From positions 40,842-104,841 of the forward strand of contig JANQJU010000032.1 of assembly GCA_028281495.1 (NCBI GenBank): DNA of 64,000 nucleotides, written 5' to 3'. Position 1 is the first letter of the stretch. Every line of letters starts with the position of its first letter. The position numbers were made by a program, and so were the translations under genes. Positions 12,001 through 20,315 of this stretch are shown piece after piece. A model generated the notes under the pieces. It saw only the letters and a program-made list of their open reading frames with translations. It made no database searches and had not been told where the DNA came from. This stretch comes from SAR324 cluster bacterium. GTDB taxonomy: Bacteria > SAR324 > NAC60-12.

Positions 12001-14574
12001 TACAGACTGAGTAGCGGTGTAAAGGGAGTTGAGGAGATTGACTACAATGTTATGGCCCAAATACAACCCTGAAGACAGAGGAACATTGCCAGTCAGGATG
12101 CACGACAGTTCTTCCAGTTGGATATCTTCCCCTTGGAACCACTGCTGAATCTCTACCAGCTGGTTGAAACTGGAGATATTCTCGGTGCTGGGAGGTCCGG
12201 CTAGTTTTCCAATTTTCGTGGAATCGCTCAGGTTCATCAATTGCAATGTCTCGGAAACCGTACTACTGAGAGCCTTTGGAATCCAACTCAATCGATAAAG
12301 CACGGAGAGTTGCTCTAGACCAAGTGGGAGTTTGCCATCTACGATCTTGTAGGCTTGTACGACTGCTAGCCCTATTGAAACCAACTCATTTTCATTGAGA
12401 CCTAAAGCCCCAATCAATGTACTTTTTATGGTTTGGTTGAGATTGGTGTCTTCTTCCTCCGTCGGATTGACCGTCCACTTGATTTGATTGTCAGGTAAAA
12501 CAAGACCATTGTCTAGAGACAATTGGTTAAAAATCGTATCAAAGAAACTCTCTCCTTCATCTTTGCCATAGTCTTTGAGCAGGCCAAAAATCGTGGAGAG
12601 TTGATTGATCGATAAAGAATAGGCTTGTTGCCAAATTTTCAGATTCGCGAGAACGGGGATGGCTTGAGCAATAATCTGGTTGGCATTGTTGTCGTAGTTG
12701 ACGAGGGCATGCCTCAAGGCCCAATTCACGTCGGTAAACGAAAGCCCTATCTTACGAGAGAGGCGCACGAAACGATGAATACGGTCCAAACGGGGCAAAT
12801 CCAGATTAGTCAAATGGTTCGAATCATGGGGGTCAAAAGTGATCGAAGGTAGACTGCCCCGGTTAATAAAAAACTGATGATTGAGTTCGCTGAGAATCTC
12901 GGATTCGCTCAGATCTTCAAAAAGCAACTCATTCAATTCTTGGTACGACATCCCTGTTTTACTTAAGAGGATCGTCACGTTGGCCAATCCATTGGTAGAG
13001 TCCAACGGATCAATCGTACTATCTAAACCATAGACTTCTCGAATCCGGCTCAACCCATCGTCCTCCTGGGTATAGAGGCCCAACTCTGCTGGGGAAAGTC
13101 CCAGCGTCTCTCGTTCTATCGAGGCTGGTAAGGGCTGATCTGGAGGGTTCAGAGTTCGCCATAGGTCCGGCAAACTGCTCTTCAATTGGGCAAGACTTGT
13201 GCGAATCCGTTCTAGAGGCAAATTGAATGGCGTCGCAAAAGGATAGACTTGATTTGATAAATAGGCATAAACCTGATCTTGAGGCGATTGTTGGGCCAAC
13301 GTGGCAATCTTGCCGGGAGAGAGTGCCGTGGGATAGATTGAGAGTTGGTCCACGATCCCATCCAAATCTCGACCAATTCGCAAAGCGGCTTGGATTGAGA
13401 GATCTTGAATGCACCCCCCACCTACATCACGACCATCGAGATACAATCTGGTGGTACACCCAAATATAGTCACAGCCACATGGTGCCAGCGATTTGGGGT
13501 CAAACGCGATTGTTCGCTCCTTAGATAGGAGTCGATACCTTTTCGGAAGCTGAGAGTGAGTCCGGGTTGAAACCCGAAACAGATACTTTTTGAGGGTTCA
13601 TCCAACAGACATCCCCCTTCACCTGACTCTAACCGGACCCAAGCAGTGAACGAATATTGGTCAAAATTGAGAAAATCCGTACTCAAGTAGAAACTGTTGT
13701 CAAATTTTAAAGCATTCCAACCCCCCAGGCGCCCTTCCACATAGTGGGGAGTCTCTCCGATTAGAGTGATTTGATGATTGTTCCCACTCTGATCTTCATA
13801 ACGATTATTAAATGGTAAATAAATTGTAGGAGCATATAGGGTACTTGGAGACAGGTTTTGATAAATCTGCCCTTCGAGGAGTCGATTCACGATTGACAAT
13901 TTGGGTAACAACGTGTCGGTATTTTCACAATCGAGAAGGATGGAGGCCAAATCGGGCCGACGATGATCCAGACGATTCTGAGAAGCCACCTTTTGATCAT
14001 TCAAGTAGACTTCTTTAAAGCGAACTAGATCCACCAAGTAGGCTGCTGGAGAAAAGATAGAACGACACGATTCCACCGAACAAAAATCCAGACCGCCAAA
14101 AAGATCCCCGTAGCTGGGAAGGTGCTCGAAGCGAACATCCGTTGCTACACTTAAGTTGTTGGAATGCAATGCTTGGTAATGCGGTTCCTTGTGATTCACA
14201 ATGTTCATGTAGTGTAGTGTCAGCTGGGATTTACGCGAGACAGCTTTTTGGTAGGTCGCTAACGCCAAATCTTGTTTGTCGTCAAAGGCCTCTCGGTATT
14301 GGTTGAGGAAGTTTTGCTTCGTTAGACTTGAGATCTGAAAACACGAATCCAACCCCATATTGTATAGTTGGATAGCATGTTCTTCATTGGGGGTGATGTG
14401 TTTTAGCCGTTGCAAACCTTTTAACTGAGGCAGCAACGTTGATTGATTTCCCCCCCATTTCAGACGATCGAGGGCCGATGGGTCAAAAAAATTAAAATCC
14501 TGTAAATCAAAACTAGGGTTATGTTCGGAAAATCGATTGAGTGCATTCCGATCAATGGGTACTCGTTCTGACAT
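6016..14574 (-). CDS. Tc toxin complex component TcA (pore/needle subunit) with three LamG inserts
   Basis: 2852 aa from the ATG at 14574, chosen over an in-frame ATG at 14607 because AAGGAGG lies 5 nt before it. The N-terminal region carries the VRP1 signature (FSPAAYLVDLVRF, RRPDLASILLDCENT). VRP1 is interrupted near residues 250-430 by a LamG/concanavalin-like jelly roll and resumes at YPFATPFNLPLERIRTSL. A neuraminidase-like segment follows at ~1400-1500. Two more LamG domains occupy ~1610-1760 and ~1795-1990. Residues ~2435-2630 form the long helical channel region, and the C-terminus has the TcB-binding signature (YLPFEGTGAISDWKLEMP). TcA assembles into the pentameric shell and injection channel that binds target cells. 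Typical TcA is about 2500 aa; the LamG inserts explain the excess. There is no signal peptide, as is usual for the family. Confidence 0.95.
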   Translation of the reverse strand: MSERVPIDRNALNRFSEHNPSFDLQDFNFFDPSALDRLKWGGNQSTLLPQLKGLQRLKHITPNEEHAIQLYNMGLDSCFQISSLTKQNFLNQYREAFDDKQDLALATYQKAVSRKSQLTLHYMNIVNHKEPHYQALHSNNLSVATDVRFEHLPSYGDLFGGLDFCSVESCRSIFSPAAYLVDLVRFKEVYLNDQKVASQNRLDHRRPDLASILLDCENTDTLLPKLSIVNRLLEGQIYQNLSPSTLYAPTIYLPFNNRYEDQSGNNHQITLIGETPHYVEGRLGGWNALKFDNSFYLSTDFLNFDQYSFTAWVRLESGEGGCLLDEPSKSICFGFQPGLTLSFRKGIDSYLRSEQSRLTPNRWHHVAVTIFGCTTRLYLDGRDVGGGCIQDLSIQAALRIGRDLDGIVDQLSIYPTALSPGKIATLAQQSPQDQVYAYLSNQVYPFATPFNLPLERIRTSLAQLKSSLPDLWRTLNPPDQPLPASIERETLGLSPAELGLYTQEDDGLSRIREVYGLDSTIDPLDSTNGLANVTILLSKTGMSYQELNELLFEDLSESEILSELNHQFFINRGSLPSITFDPHDSNHLTNLDLPRLDRIHRFVRLSRKIGLSFTDVNWALRHALVNYDNNANQIIAQAIPVLANLKIWQQAYSLSINQLSTIFGLLKDYGKDEGESFFDTIFNQLSLDNGLVLPDNQIKWTVNPTEEEDTNLNQTIKSTLIGALGLNENELVSIGLAVVQAYKIVDGKLPLGLEQLSVLYRLSWIPKALSSTVSETLQLMNLSDSTKIGKLAGPPSTENISSFNQLVEIQQWFQGEDIQLEELSCILTGNVPLSSGLYLGHNIVVNLLNSLYTATQSVRITQSTLQSNPTLRIPGVTLDAFYQQLVTWNLISSQGLVLEVPTRTHLIELLEQFAPTEDAQTIEALAEVLQNLLIAARQLQDKTLANTLSIQFGIDSNAVSAIVEWVANTLNEASLLQSLLAFLFNRQGLLEMADTVPQTVLHELDLINRYSCLARVFRLTYSELRNLLENPEFYNISNIHALTLVDIQRLSDFKKLVNTYQDHENGFIHYFTHVSGKLTKMDLVDLLGDAIQGKLLWSDLVTRGYINGQGLILEAFKLLTGPDDANFVLGKQFQSQKDRIYYLMTAYADELDMDDIVEQLSKLTQWDPDQILILINHFWPSQQPSLYGTVEAVVRMKNSFDLRAQTSLNIAGLLQLDALKNQTDYSAFVPSSDALLGAIKGRYADTEWKEVYKPIQISLDQAKRDVLADYVIFQLQQEGLEGIATRRDLYEYFLIDVEVTGLVQTSVIKEAIGCLQLYIERARMNLETDLEFKDTQEQIDQYWSWMGSYRVWEANRKTFLYPENYIQPELRKQRTELFNQLIESLQQTHIDQESVTIGVNTYLDGFAAVANLKFAGAYLEEIEDPTQTNYLPQNLYLLNRTYTQPYQYYYRTARFDYDSTQQTYLATQWSPWFKIEQAITAKFASPVYAFNRLFVFWVDIKPAPAEKADNSIESDRFNATIQYSFYNFNKNWTAPQTLGEPILLPKEVNTRKKAEAVQWQRIEAITREERIIVQYSSLLNAVLDINLNKQVHALVVNISGSIPNNIQTEGTIKYVEDRYGRKSAFKFDKTNYLVSDKLVLGQDYSIALWVNISNVQYGALVKTRQTTLIEIKDNHQLYVNGVEFNSYIRSDEWHHIAVTVSLDKTAVYLDGQPQSSSTKTALGPINDEVLEIANEYDGSMDEILVFDFSLTSGQVHQLNDWQLTATLPQPNGFNALPAVSTNYPITGSLLLIPDAYYPLAKNLKNITENNDYPNAQANNPTFAEIEGRQSYYLANDGGGPISINNLSIDHDFSFSFWVYGTNFESRTFIFGDPSLFAIISNQKESLVWNPTEGPIHIITKLSNLVNDQWCHFAITGRKVDQNKYSLNFFFNGEYMSSYNLSSNDISFTQLQAGAGPGFSDFVGYYSDIMIFDRVLQLSEVQTLYDQQSNEQLISPNFNRSNWHGWSILDTGKSEYLSIPQYPVTTSEYHYIRLNSLTIHTLSDYLFANGVQGLFSIKAQETPEDSFSALEPDPAIIVKPWPSETLDFTGANGLYYWELFFHTPFLVANICNAHQQFEMVKTWYQYIYNPTVHLETSETPEIQGEDQDDPIWQDQFWQFVGLRSSHNPTLRKELTESPSKELEQDLTSQSQLAIYHNDPFDPQAIAALRPIAYQKTIVMHYIDNLIDWGDYFFRLNTRESLVEATMLYVMAYDLLGQRPANSGPCDLPAARTLGDIKDHYANGKIPEFLIDLEQLIPTKFLPEVSDNPNNAIPNIYFGIPENDKFIQYWDLVESRLYNIRHNLDIAGNLQHLPLFQPPIPPDQLIKAVASGLGVSQALAEAMAPVPYYRYGVLVEKARNATSVVVQFGNALLNALEKKDAEYLASLRTTHEEALMTMTQGIKDEQFKAAQSTLQSLQAGLAGAQVRYDHYDQLIRQGLSSNEQKQFSLETAAIALQGTAQVIKGVAAVSHLIPTVFGLAAGDFKPGDAINQGAMILEGTAGILNQEANMTVTLAQYQRRAEDWELQKAVAQEDMKQIQEQIQAAQYQLQIAQMEITLLETNISQVQEIEAFLRTKFTNQELYQWMIGKLAALYFQVYQIAYNLAMSAQRAWQFELSNAQTFVNPGNWSDLHKGLLAGEALLLDLMNMDRTYLEQNKRRLEIVKTISLKSLNQSAFEKLKTTEECQFSITKEALDADYSTLYSRRIKTLSLSIPAVLGPYQDIHATLTQESNKIDLKDGTLKTDGRADQQILLSQGIDDSGLFELNFHDERYLPFEGTGAISDWKLEMPQTANPGLLESLTDVIIKLRYTAMKR

Positions 14575-14680
14575 ATTGCCTCCTTTTTTGTCGGCCTCGG
14601 TCGTCATTGAAGTTTCTGCTCTTCCAGTTTGGCAAAGGTTTCGTTGTTATTTGAGTCTAGTCGCAGCACTGAAGCCAGTA

Positions 14681-15682
14681 CTATTTCTTTTCCATGTCAG
14701 TAGAAGCGGATCCCATCTGTAATGCCGTGATCGCTTTCTTCGCCAGTTCTGGATCAATTTCAAGACTCTCAAGCGGTACTGTTAAGGCCTCATCAAACTC
14801 TCCGAATAGAGGCAACCAATAATAAGTGAAGATAACCGAAAAATCGTTAGGCACCGTTTGACCATCAGGGGGCTGGACCTGACTGAGTACATAGCCTTGA
14901 TAATTCGCAGATAAAGAAACACTTTCAAATAATTTGTCGTGACTCTTCGAAGTGCTCTTGGATTTTTTAGTGACTACCCCATCAGAAATCGGTGTGCCAT
15001 TTGCTTGACAACTTTGGAACGAAATAATTGTTCCATTGGGAGCATTGTACGTATCCATCCGAATGACAAAAGACTCTTCAGAATCATCGCCGTTCTCAAT
15101 CTCAAATACATCTTTGAGATGATTGTCAGGCAATTGATCCACAATTCTGACATTCCGCCAACCAATTTCGGAATGATTCCTGACCCACGAGCTAAAGTCC
15201 TGATTTTTCAATTTGCTAGGAATGCTCGATGTGTCCAAACCTGCGGTTGCAATCAAACAATGGTGTTTGTTTTTATCGGAGGTGGGCTTCCATTTAAATC
15301 CTGTGACTCCGATCGCTCCTGCTGCCAATGTGATTGAGGAACTTGCGCCTTTCACTAATTCGGTGATTTCATTGCTTTTCCAAGTATCGGGTTCCAATAA
15401 AAGTGAAGTCACATTGGAATAATAGAGCCGAACGGTGAAGGTTTGTGTTGTTTGTGAAATGTTTTTGACACGGACAAACACGTTGTTTGTGCTTCCAAAC
15501 TCAACCGGTTTGTAGTCACTGGCTGTGTACGTCTCATAATTTCCCTTAAAATATTCCTCCCATTCTGCATTAAGAATTTCACCATTGGGAATAATGTCTG
15601 GCGATTGCCAAACATTTCCTTGGGAGGGCACGGTTCCTACGTCTTTCATAGTATCTCTAATCAATAATTTTTGATTGGCCAT
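14681..15682 (-). CDS. CARDB-like adhesion/adaptor protein in the Tc operon (copy 1)
   Basis: 333 aa from the ATG at 15682. GGAG lies 7 nt before it, so it is preferred to the upstream ATG at 15712. Its N-terminus (LLIRDTMKDVGTVP, then WQSPDIIPNG) and centre (NVFVRVKNISQTTQTFTVRL, then SEIGWRNVRIV) match the pattern of CARDB/Ig-like beta-sandwich modules seen as accessory domains in secreted proteases and adhesins. No catalytic motif, signal peptide or membrane segment is visible. It shows clear similarity along its length to the next gene upstream in the operon, so the pair arose by duplication. It lies 106 nt upstream of TcA on the same strand. A role as accessory, receptor-binding or cargo protein of the toxin is inference only. 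Confidence 0.8.
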   Translation of the reverse strand: MANQKLLIRDTMKDVGTVPSQGNVWQSPDIIPNGEILNAEWEEYFKGNYETYTASDYKPVEFGSTNNVFVRVKNISQTTQTFTVRLYYSNVTSLLLEPDTWKSNEITELVKGASSSITLAAGAIGVTGFKWKPTSDKNKHHCLIATAGLDTSSIPSKLKNQDFSSWVRNHSEIGWRNVRIVDQLPDNHLKDVFEIENGDDSEESFVIRMDTYNAPNGTIISFQSCQANGTPISDGVVTKKSKSTSKSHDKLFESVSLSANYQGYVLSQVQPPDGQTVPNDFSVIFTYYWLPLFGEFDEALTVPLESLEIDPELAKKAITALQMGSASTDMEKK

Positions 15683-15830
15683 TTGCATACTCCTTGATTG
15701 AGGTGAAATCATAATTTTAGATTATCTCTTGCCAGGATAATCAGGGTTCTGAATGCACTATAATGTTATCTAACAACTCATCTCATGTTCGAACACAAAA
15801 CGATGGGTTTTTTCTTGGGGCTTGATGACT

Positions 15831-16832
15831 TTAGTTAAGGGAAACAAAAGTGCCTCCTAGCAAAACCACATTAGCGGCTTTGTTAGAGGCTTCTTGAGGG
15901 AGAAAAGCTTCTTCTATAGGTATTGCCAAAGCTCCATTCATCTTGAAGCTAAGAGATGGCAGCCAATAGTATTTAATGATGGCCTTAAAATCTGGAGCAA
16001 TGTTTGCTGGTTCGGGAAAGGTCATCTTTACTAAAACATACCCTTTGTAATTTGCCGACAATGTAGCTAGCGCAACCAACTTTCTAAATGGTGCCGTTTG
16101 GGTCGTTAAAGGGATTGCACCATCGGAAAGCGGAGTGCCGTTGATAGCGCAACTTTCAAATGAGGCTATTGTGCCATTGGGGGCATCCTGAAGCTCCGCT
16201 GTAAGGGCATAAAGTTCCTCAGTATCATTGCCGTTCATGATTTCAATGACATTCCCAATAACCTCTCCGCCAGTGACTGAGGCAGGTTCTAAGATCTGTA
16301 CGTTCCTCCACCCGATTTCCGTGCTGTTCCTCGTCCACGAATCTAAATCGATATTGCATAATTTGTTCGGAAGGTCAGAACTTATAATATTCGCAGTTGC
16401 AATCAATCCGTGGTGTTGGTTCGGTTGGTTGGGAGGGAGCATTTTGAAACCACTGACCCCAATTTCTCCAGGATTCAACGTCAAAGTATTACTCTTCGGT
16501 GCCACCAACTTGGTGATCTCGTTCGATTTCCATGTATCTGGCATCATTAATAATGACATGAAACTGGAATAATAAAGCCTCACATGAAAAGTTTGAGTCA
16601 CTGCCGAAATATTTTTCACTCGGACAAAGATATAATTGAAATGCCCTGGCTCCATCGGTTTATAATCTCCAGGGGTTTCCTGGTTATAGGTATTTTTAAA
16701 ATATTGGCTCCAATCCGGATGGAGGCTGGTTCCGTTAGGAATGATATCAGGAGATTCCCATATATCGCCTTCTGCAGGTATCTGTCCCGTATCGCTCATC
16801 GTATCTCTGATTAATAAATTTTCGCTCACCAT
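15831..16832 (-). CDS. CARDB-like adhesion/adaptor protein in the Tc operon (copy 2)
   Basis: 333 aa, paralogous to the protein at 14681-15682. Shared landmarks are LLIRDTM, W-SPDIIPNG, YKPMEPGHFNYIFVRVKNIS, PDTWKSNEIT, STEIGWRNVQIL and a C-terminal KYYWLPSLSF. The start ATG has GGAG 6 nt upstream. It is the first gene of the minus-strand Tc operon; 148 nt separate it from copy 1. Divergence is mostly in surface-like stretches while the beta-strand pattern is kept, which suits a structural or binding role. No signal peptide is present, so if exported it would leave by the same route as the Tc complex, which also lacks signal peptides. Function unknown. Confidence 0.78.
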   Translation of the reverse strand: MVSENLLIRDTMSDTGQIPAEGDIWESPDIIPNGTSLHPDWSQYFKNTYNQETPGDYKPMEPGHFNYIFVRVKNISAVTQTFHVRLYYSSFMSLLMMPDTWKSNEITKLVAPKSNTLTLNPGEIGVSGFKMLPPNQPNQHHGLIATANIISSDLPNKLCNIDLDSWTRNSTEIGWRNVQILEPASVTGGEVIGNVIEIMNGNDTEELYALTAELQDAPNGTIASFESCAINGTPLSDGAIPLTTQTAPFRKLVALATLSANYKGYVLVKMTFPEPANIAPDFKAIIKYYWLPSLSFKMNGALAIPIEEAFLPQEASNKAANVVLLGGTFVSLN

Positions 16833-17429
16833 GTTGTACTCCTGCCTGTGATTAATCTTTTAAAACCGACGGCATGTCACACTCCATTATGTACGAAAAT
16901 GCGAAATCATTTGGCTTCTTATTGCTTAGAATATCTATCGTTACACACTAAATTAGTGCCTTTTCTACAAACTATTAAATACATGTAAGATTGCCAATTG
17001 ATCCCCCAAATTCCCAATTGCTTTGGTAAAAGGCTATGTCTGTTTAACTGTTTTATCGTCTCAAAGCATGCTTTAGCTTGTTAGAAAAACCATGAAAAAT
17101 CGTTCCTTTTTGTAGAGTGCTATCGCAACCTTTGAGGTTTGATAATTTTCGATAATTTTAACTGCTCGATTTACTACACTATAAAAATATTTGATGTCAA
17201 CTCCTGAATTTGGGTATTTTGTATTAACTGGATTGGTGAGGGAAGTGATTCATAAGCTAACGCTCAAGCTTTAAAATACTTTTTAAAATCTGAATTTATG
17301 ATCGGTTCTATTATCAATCATTTCTATAAACTGAATCTTCGTTTTCCCCCATTATCAATGAATAAGAACGGTGCTAGCTTTCAATCCAGTACTGAACGAG
17401 TTTTCTAAACGATTGAAGGAGACACCAAA
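16833..17429. other. AT-rich divergent intergenic region
   Basis: About 600 bases with no credible gene between the head of the Tc operon (minus) and the ADH gene (plus). It is visibly richer in A+T than its surroundings and includes a duplicated GATAATTTT (around 17140-17160). It must hold the promoters of both units, but I could not fix a convincing -35/-10 pair or an operator by eye. Confidence 0.5.
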
Positions 17430-18434
17430 ATGAAAGCAATAGGATATAAACAGGCAGGGCCAATCGACGCACCTGATGCGCTGATTGAATTTGAAGCAGA
17501 AACACCTGAATTGAACCCACGTGATCTATTGGTTGAGGTTCAAGGCATTTCGGTCAATCCGGTGGATGTGAAAGTGCGTGCTAATTTTGCACCGGAGCAG
17601 GGTACCAAAATCATTGGCTACGATGCGGCTGGCGTGGTTCGGCAAGTCGGTAGCGATGTCAGTAAATTTAAAGTGGGAGATGAAGTCTTTTACGCGGGAG
17701 ACCTCACCCGGCCGGGCACCAACTCCGAACTCCATGCGGTGGATGAGCGGATTGTTGGGAAAAAGCCGAAATCCCTTGGCTTTGCTGAAGCCGCCGGTTT
17801 CCCGTTGACCTCGATTACCGCTTGGGAAATTTTGTTCGACTCCTTTGCACTCCAGGAGGGAGAAGGTAAAGGCGAGAGTTTGCTTATTATCGGGGGTGCC
17901 GGAGGCGTTGGGTCGATCCTCATCCAACTCGCCAAGCAACTCACGGGGCTGACCGTTGTGGCTACGGCGTCTCGCCCAGAAACCATAGAGTGGGTTCAAA
18001 AAATGGGAGCGGACCATGTGATCAATCATCGCGAATCACTAGTCGATCAAATGAAAGCTCTGAATCTTGAACCCCGTTACGTTGCCTCGCTCACCGGGTC
18101 AGGTGGTCACTTTCCTGCCATCGTCGAGCTGATCAAGCCCCGCGGACACATAACACTGATCGACGACCCACAATCGTTAGACATCAAATCCATTAAACTC
18201 AAGGCTCTGAACTTCAGTTGGGAGTTCATGTTTGCCCGATCCATGTTTCAAACGGACGACATTGAAAAACAGCATGAATTGCTGAATCGGGTGTCGGAGC
18301 TGATCGACGAGGGCGCACTGATTTCTACCGTGACCAATCATCTCGGGAAAATGAGTGCCGAGACGCTCATCGCTGCCCACAAGCAGCAAGAAAGTAGCCG
18401 AGCCATCGGGAAGAATGTGCTGGATGGCTTTTAG
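17430..18434 (+). CDS. Zinc-type alcohol dehydrogenase family / quinone oxidoreductase-like protein
   Basis: 334 aa medium-chain dehydrogenase/reductase. An N-terminal GroES-like fold (GISVNPVDVKVR, GYDAAGVVRQVGSDVSKFKVGDEVF) is followed by a Rossmann domain with the NADP(H) motif IIGGAGGVGS. The structural and catalytic zinc ligands of classical ADH are absent, so it resembles the zinc-binding-ADH-family/YhdH-like enoyl or quinone reductases that reduce small electrophiles with NADPH. The start has AAGGAG 8 nt upstream. The next gene, an SDR, follows after 56 nt and is probably co-transcribed. A LysR gene in opposite orientation after it is a plausible regulator. Confidence 0.9.
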   Translation: MKAIGYKQAGPIDAPDALIEFEAETPELNPRDLLVEVQGISVNPVDVKVRANFAPEQGTKIIGYDAAGVVRQVGSDVSKFKVGDEVFYAGDLTRPGTNSELHAVDERIVGKKPKSLGFAEAAGFPLTSITAWEILFDSFALQEGEGKGESLLIIGGAGGVGSILIQLAKQLTGLTVVATASRPETIEWVQKMGADHVINHRESLVDQMKALNLEPRYVASLTGSGGHFPAIVELIKPRGHITLIDDPQSLDIKSIKLKALNFSWEFMFARSMFQTDDIEKQHELLNRVSELIDEGALISTVTNHLGKMSAETLIAAHKQQESSRAIGKNVLDGF

Positions 18435-18490
18435 GGCGTGCCCCGTGCCTCGAAATCGTTCCTTATTTTTTTGAGTAAAGGAGACCAATC

Positions 18491-19318
18491 ATGCAAAAAA
18501 TCATTCTGGTTACCGGTTCAACCGACGGCATCGGGCTAGCAACGGCCAAGATGTTGGTTTCGCAGGGCCATCATGTCCTGCTACACGGACGCAATCCGGT
18601 AAAATTGGAAGAAACAGAAAGAATCCTGTCAGGATTGTCAGGAGGAGGGAGTTTTGAAAGTTATGTGGCGGATCTATCGGTTATGGACGATGTAACAGCA
18701 CTGGCAAATGCTGTGGCCGACCGGAATCCTAAGCTTGATGTGCTGATCAACAACGCCGGAGTTTATCGTTCCAGCAATCAGATCACAAACGCAGGACTGG
18801 ATGTGCGGTTCGCAGTCAATACGATTGCTCCCTATCTATTGACTCAAGGGTTGATGCCGCTGCTTGGAACTTCGGGGCGGGTCATCAATCTTTCTTCTGC
18901 TGCTCAGTCTTCTGTCGATCCAAAAGCGTTTGCTGGAAAGGTCGAGCTATCTGACTTTGAAGCTTATGCGCAAAGCAAATTGGCGCTCACCATGTGGTCC
19001 CGCAGTATGGCACTTTCGCTTCGGAATGACGGTCCGGCTATCATCGCGGTGAATCCAGGGTCAATGTTAGGCAGCAAGATGGTGAAAGATGCCTTTGGTG
19101 TAGCGGGTGGAGATATCCGTATTGGCGCAGATATTCTCTGCCGGGCAGCTCTGTCCGATGAATTCGCAGCCGCTTCCGGTCAATATTTTGACAACGATGC
19201 CGGTCGGTTTGCTTCGCCTCATTCGGATGCCCTGGATCCCCAGAAATCCGAAGAGGTGGTGCGTGTTATCGAGAGGGTTTTGGTGGAAATGATGCAATCG
19301 GATAACAACCCTGATTAG
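18491..19318 (+). CDS. Short-chain dehydrogenase/reductase (SDR)
   Basis: 275 aa with a classical SDR layout: cofactor motif TGSTDGIG near residue 8, LINNAGVY in the middle, and catalytic Y-x-x-x-K as YAQSK. The Arg-containing segment after strand 2 (LHGRNPVKLEE) suggests NADP(H) preference. The start has AAAGGAG 7 nt upstream. It is in a probable two-gene unit with the ADH-family gene upstream. The substrate cannot be told from sequence; paired ADH/SDR genes next to a LysR gene often handle reactive carbonyls, which is inference here. Confidence 0.9.
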   Translation: MQKIILVTGSTDGIGLATAKMLVSQGHHVLLHGRNPVKLEETERILSGLSGGGSFESYVADLSVMDDVTALANAVADRNPKLDVLINNAGVYRSSNQITNAGLDVRFAVNTIAPYLLTQGLMPLLGTSGRVINLSSAAQSSVDPKAFAGKVELSDFEAYAQSKLALTMWSRSMALSLRNDGPAIIAVNPGSMLGSKMVKDAFGVAGGDIRIGADILCRAALSDEFAAASGQYFDNDAGRFASPHSDALDPQKSEEVVRVIERVLVEMMQSDNNPD

Positions 19319-19345
19319 TTTCAAACTTGGAGTTCCTAAAGTCCG

Positions 19346-19409
19346 GGTTGGTGCGCTCCAAGTTACTGGTTGGTGAGTTCCAAGTTACTGGTTGGTGCGT
19401 CCCAAATTA
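19346..19409. repeat. 22-bp tandem repeat, nearly three units
   Basis: Two units of GGTTGGTG followed by a variable five bases and CAAGTTACT, then a third shorter unit whose end overlaps the stop codon of the LysR gene (19407-19409). It fills the gap between the SDR stop and the LysR stop. No hairpin is formed. Confidence 0.8.
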
Positions 19410-20315
19410 AAGGCAATCTAGTTCCTGGTCCCAATAGGGCGTGCTGCCGTAGAGGTCGGCAAAATAGTCGATAAATGCTCTGACTTTAGGAGCTAGCAGT
19501 CGAGAGGTAGGATAAACCGACCAGATGGCACCGTTCCAAACCAGAGGATAATCTCGTAGGATGCGGACCAACTCTCCGCGTTGCAAATGTTGGTAAACAC
19601 TCCAGGTTGAATTCATCCCGATCCCCAGTCCGTCGACACAGGCAATTCGTGACGCTTCTCCATTGTCGGTTCGAAATCGTCCTTGGGTTTTAATACTGAG
19701 ATGGCCTTCTGGAGTGTCAAATACCCAGCTTTCCAATCCCATCAAATTGATACATTGATGGTGACGCAAATCGTTTGGCTCGCTGGGTTCACCAAACTTC
19801 GCTAGATAGTCCGGTGAGGCACAAACAATGCGTTGGTCGGGCGCTAGCTTTCGTGCCACCAAGGTTGAATCTTGGAGTTCTGCATTGCGAATGGCGATAT
19901 CAAACCCACCCTCCACCAAATCCACGATTTTATCAGTAAACCAAAAATCTACAGACAGATCGGGGTAGTGTGATAAAAAGCCTTTTAATGCGGGCATCAG
20001 ATGCATGCGACCGAAAGAAGCAGGAGCCGTGATCCGTAAGGTCCCACTTGGCGCCAATTTCCCTGCACCCACCGAGGCTCGTGCGGCTTCCACGCGAGAA
20101 AGCACTTCTTCGGCATGAGGCAAAAAGGCCTCTCCTTCTTCGGTCAGTGCCACTTTTCGAGTGGTGCGATGTACCAAGCGAACGCCCAAGGCATCTTCCA
20201 GTTTGCTGATATGCGAACTGGCGACGGCTGGCGACAAGCCCAATTCCTGTCCTGCCAAGCTGATGTTGTGGGTGCTGGCCAGTCTTACAAATAGTTTGAG
20301 GTGTTCGATATTCAT
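19407..20315 (-). CDS. LysR-family transcriptional regulator
   Basis: 302 aa. The N-terminal winged helix-turn-helix (residues ~1-60: LKLFVRLASTHNISLAGQEL, then SPAVASSHISKLEDALGVRL) is followed by a LysR substrate-binding domain starting with GTLRITAPASFGRMHLMPAL. This subgroup (DsdC/YafC-like) often controls nearby oxidoreductases. It converges on the ADH-SDR pair, which is the natural candidate target, but no operator can be seen. The start ATG lacks a good Shine-Dalgarno; the family alignment begins right at it. Confidence 0.92.
   Translation of the reverse strand: MNIEHLKLFVRLASTHNISLAGQELGLSPAVASSHISKLEDALGVRLVHRTTRKVALTEEGEAFLPHAEEVLSRVEAARASVGAGKLAPSGTLRITAPASFGRMHLMPALKGFLSHYPDLSVDFWFTDKIVDLVEGGFDIAIRNAELQDSTLVARKLAPDQRIVCASPDYLAKFGEPSEPNDLRHHQCINLMGLESWVFDTPEGHLSIKTQGRFRTDNGEASRIACVDGLGIGMNSTWSVYQHLQRGELVRILRDYPLVWNGAIWSVYPTSRLLAPKVRAFIDYFADLYGSTPYWDQELDCL

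Noticed and set aside
1..16832. Contact-dependent inhibition or type VI RHS toxin locus
   Set aside because: VRP1, the TcB-binding C-terminus of TcA and the SpvB/TcdB-type partner identify a Tc complex; no VgrG, PAAR or immunity gene is seen.
19346..19409. Possible CRISPR-like repeat array
   Set aside because: Units are directly adjacent with no spacers, only about three copies, and no cas genes are present.
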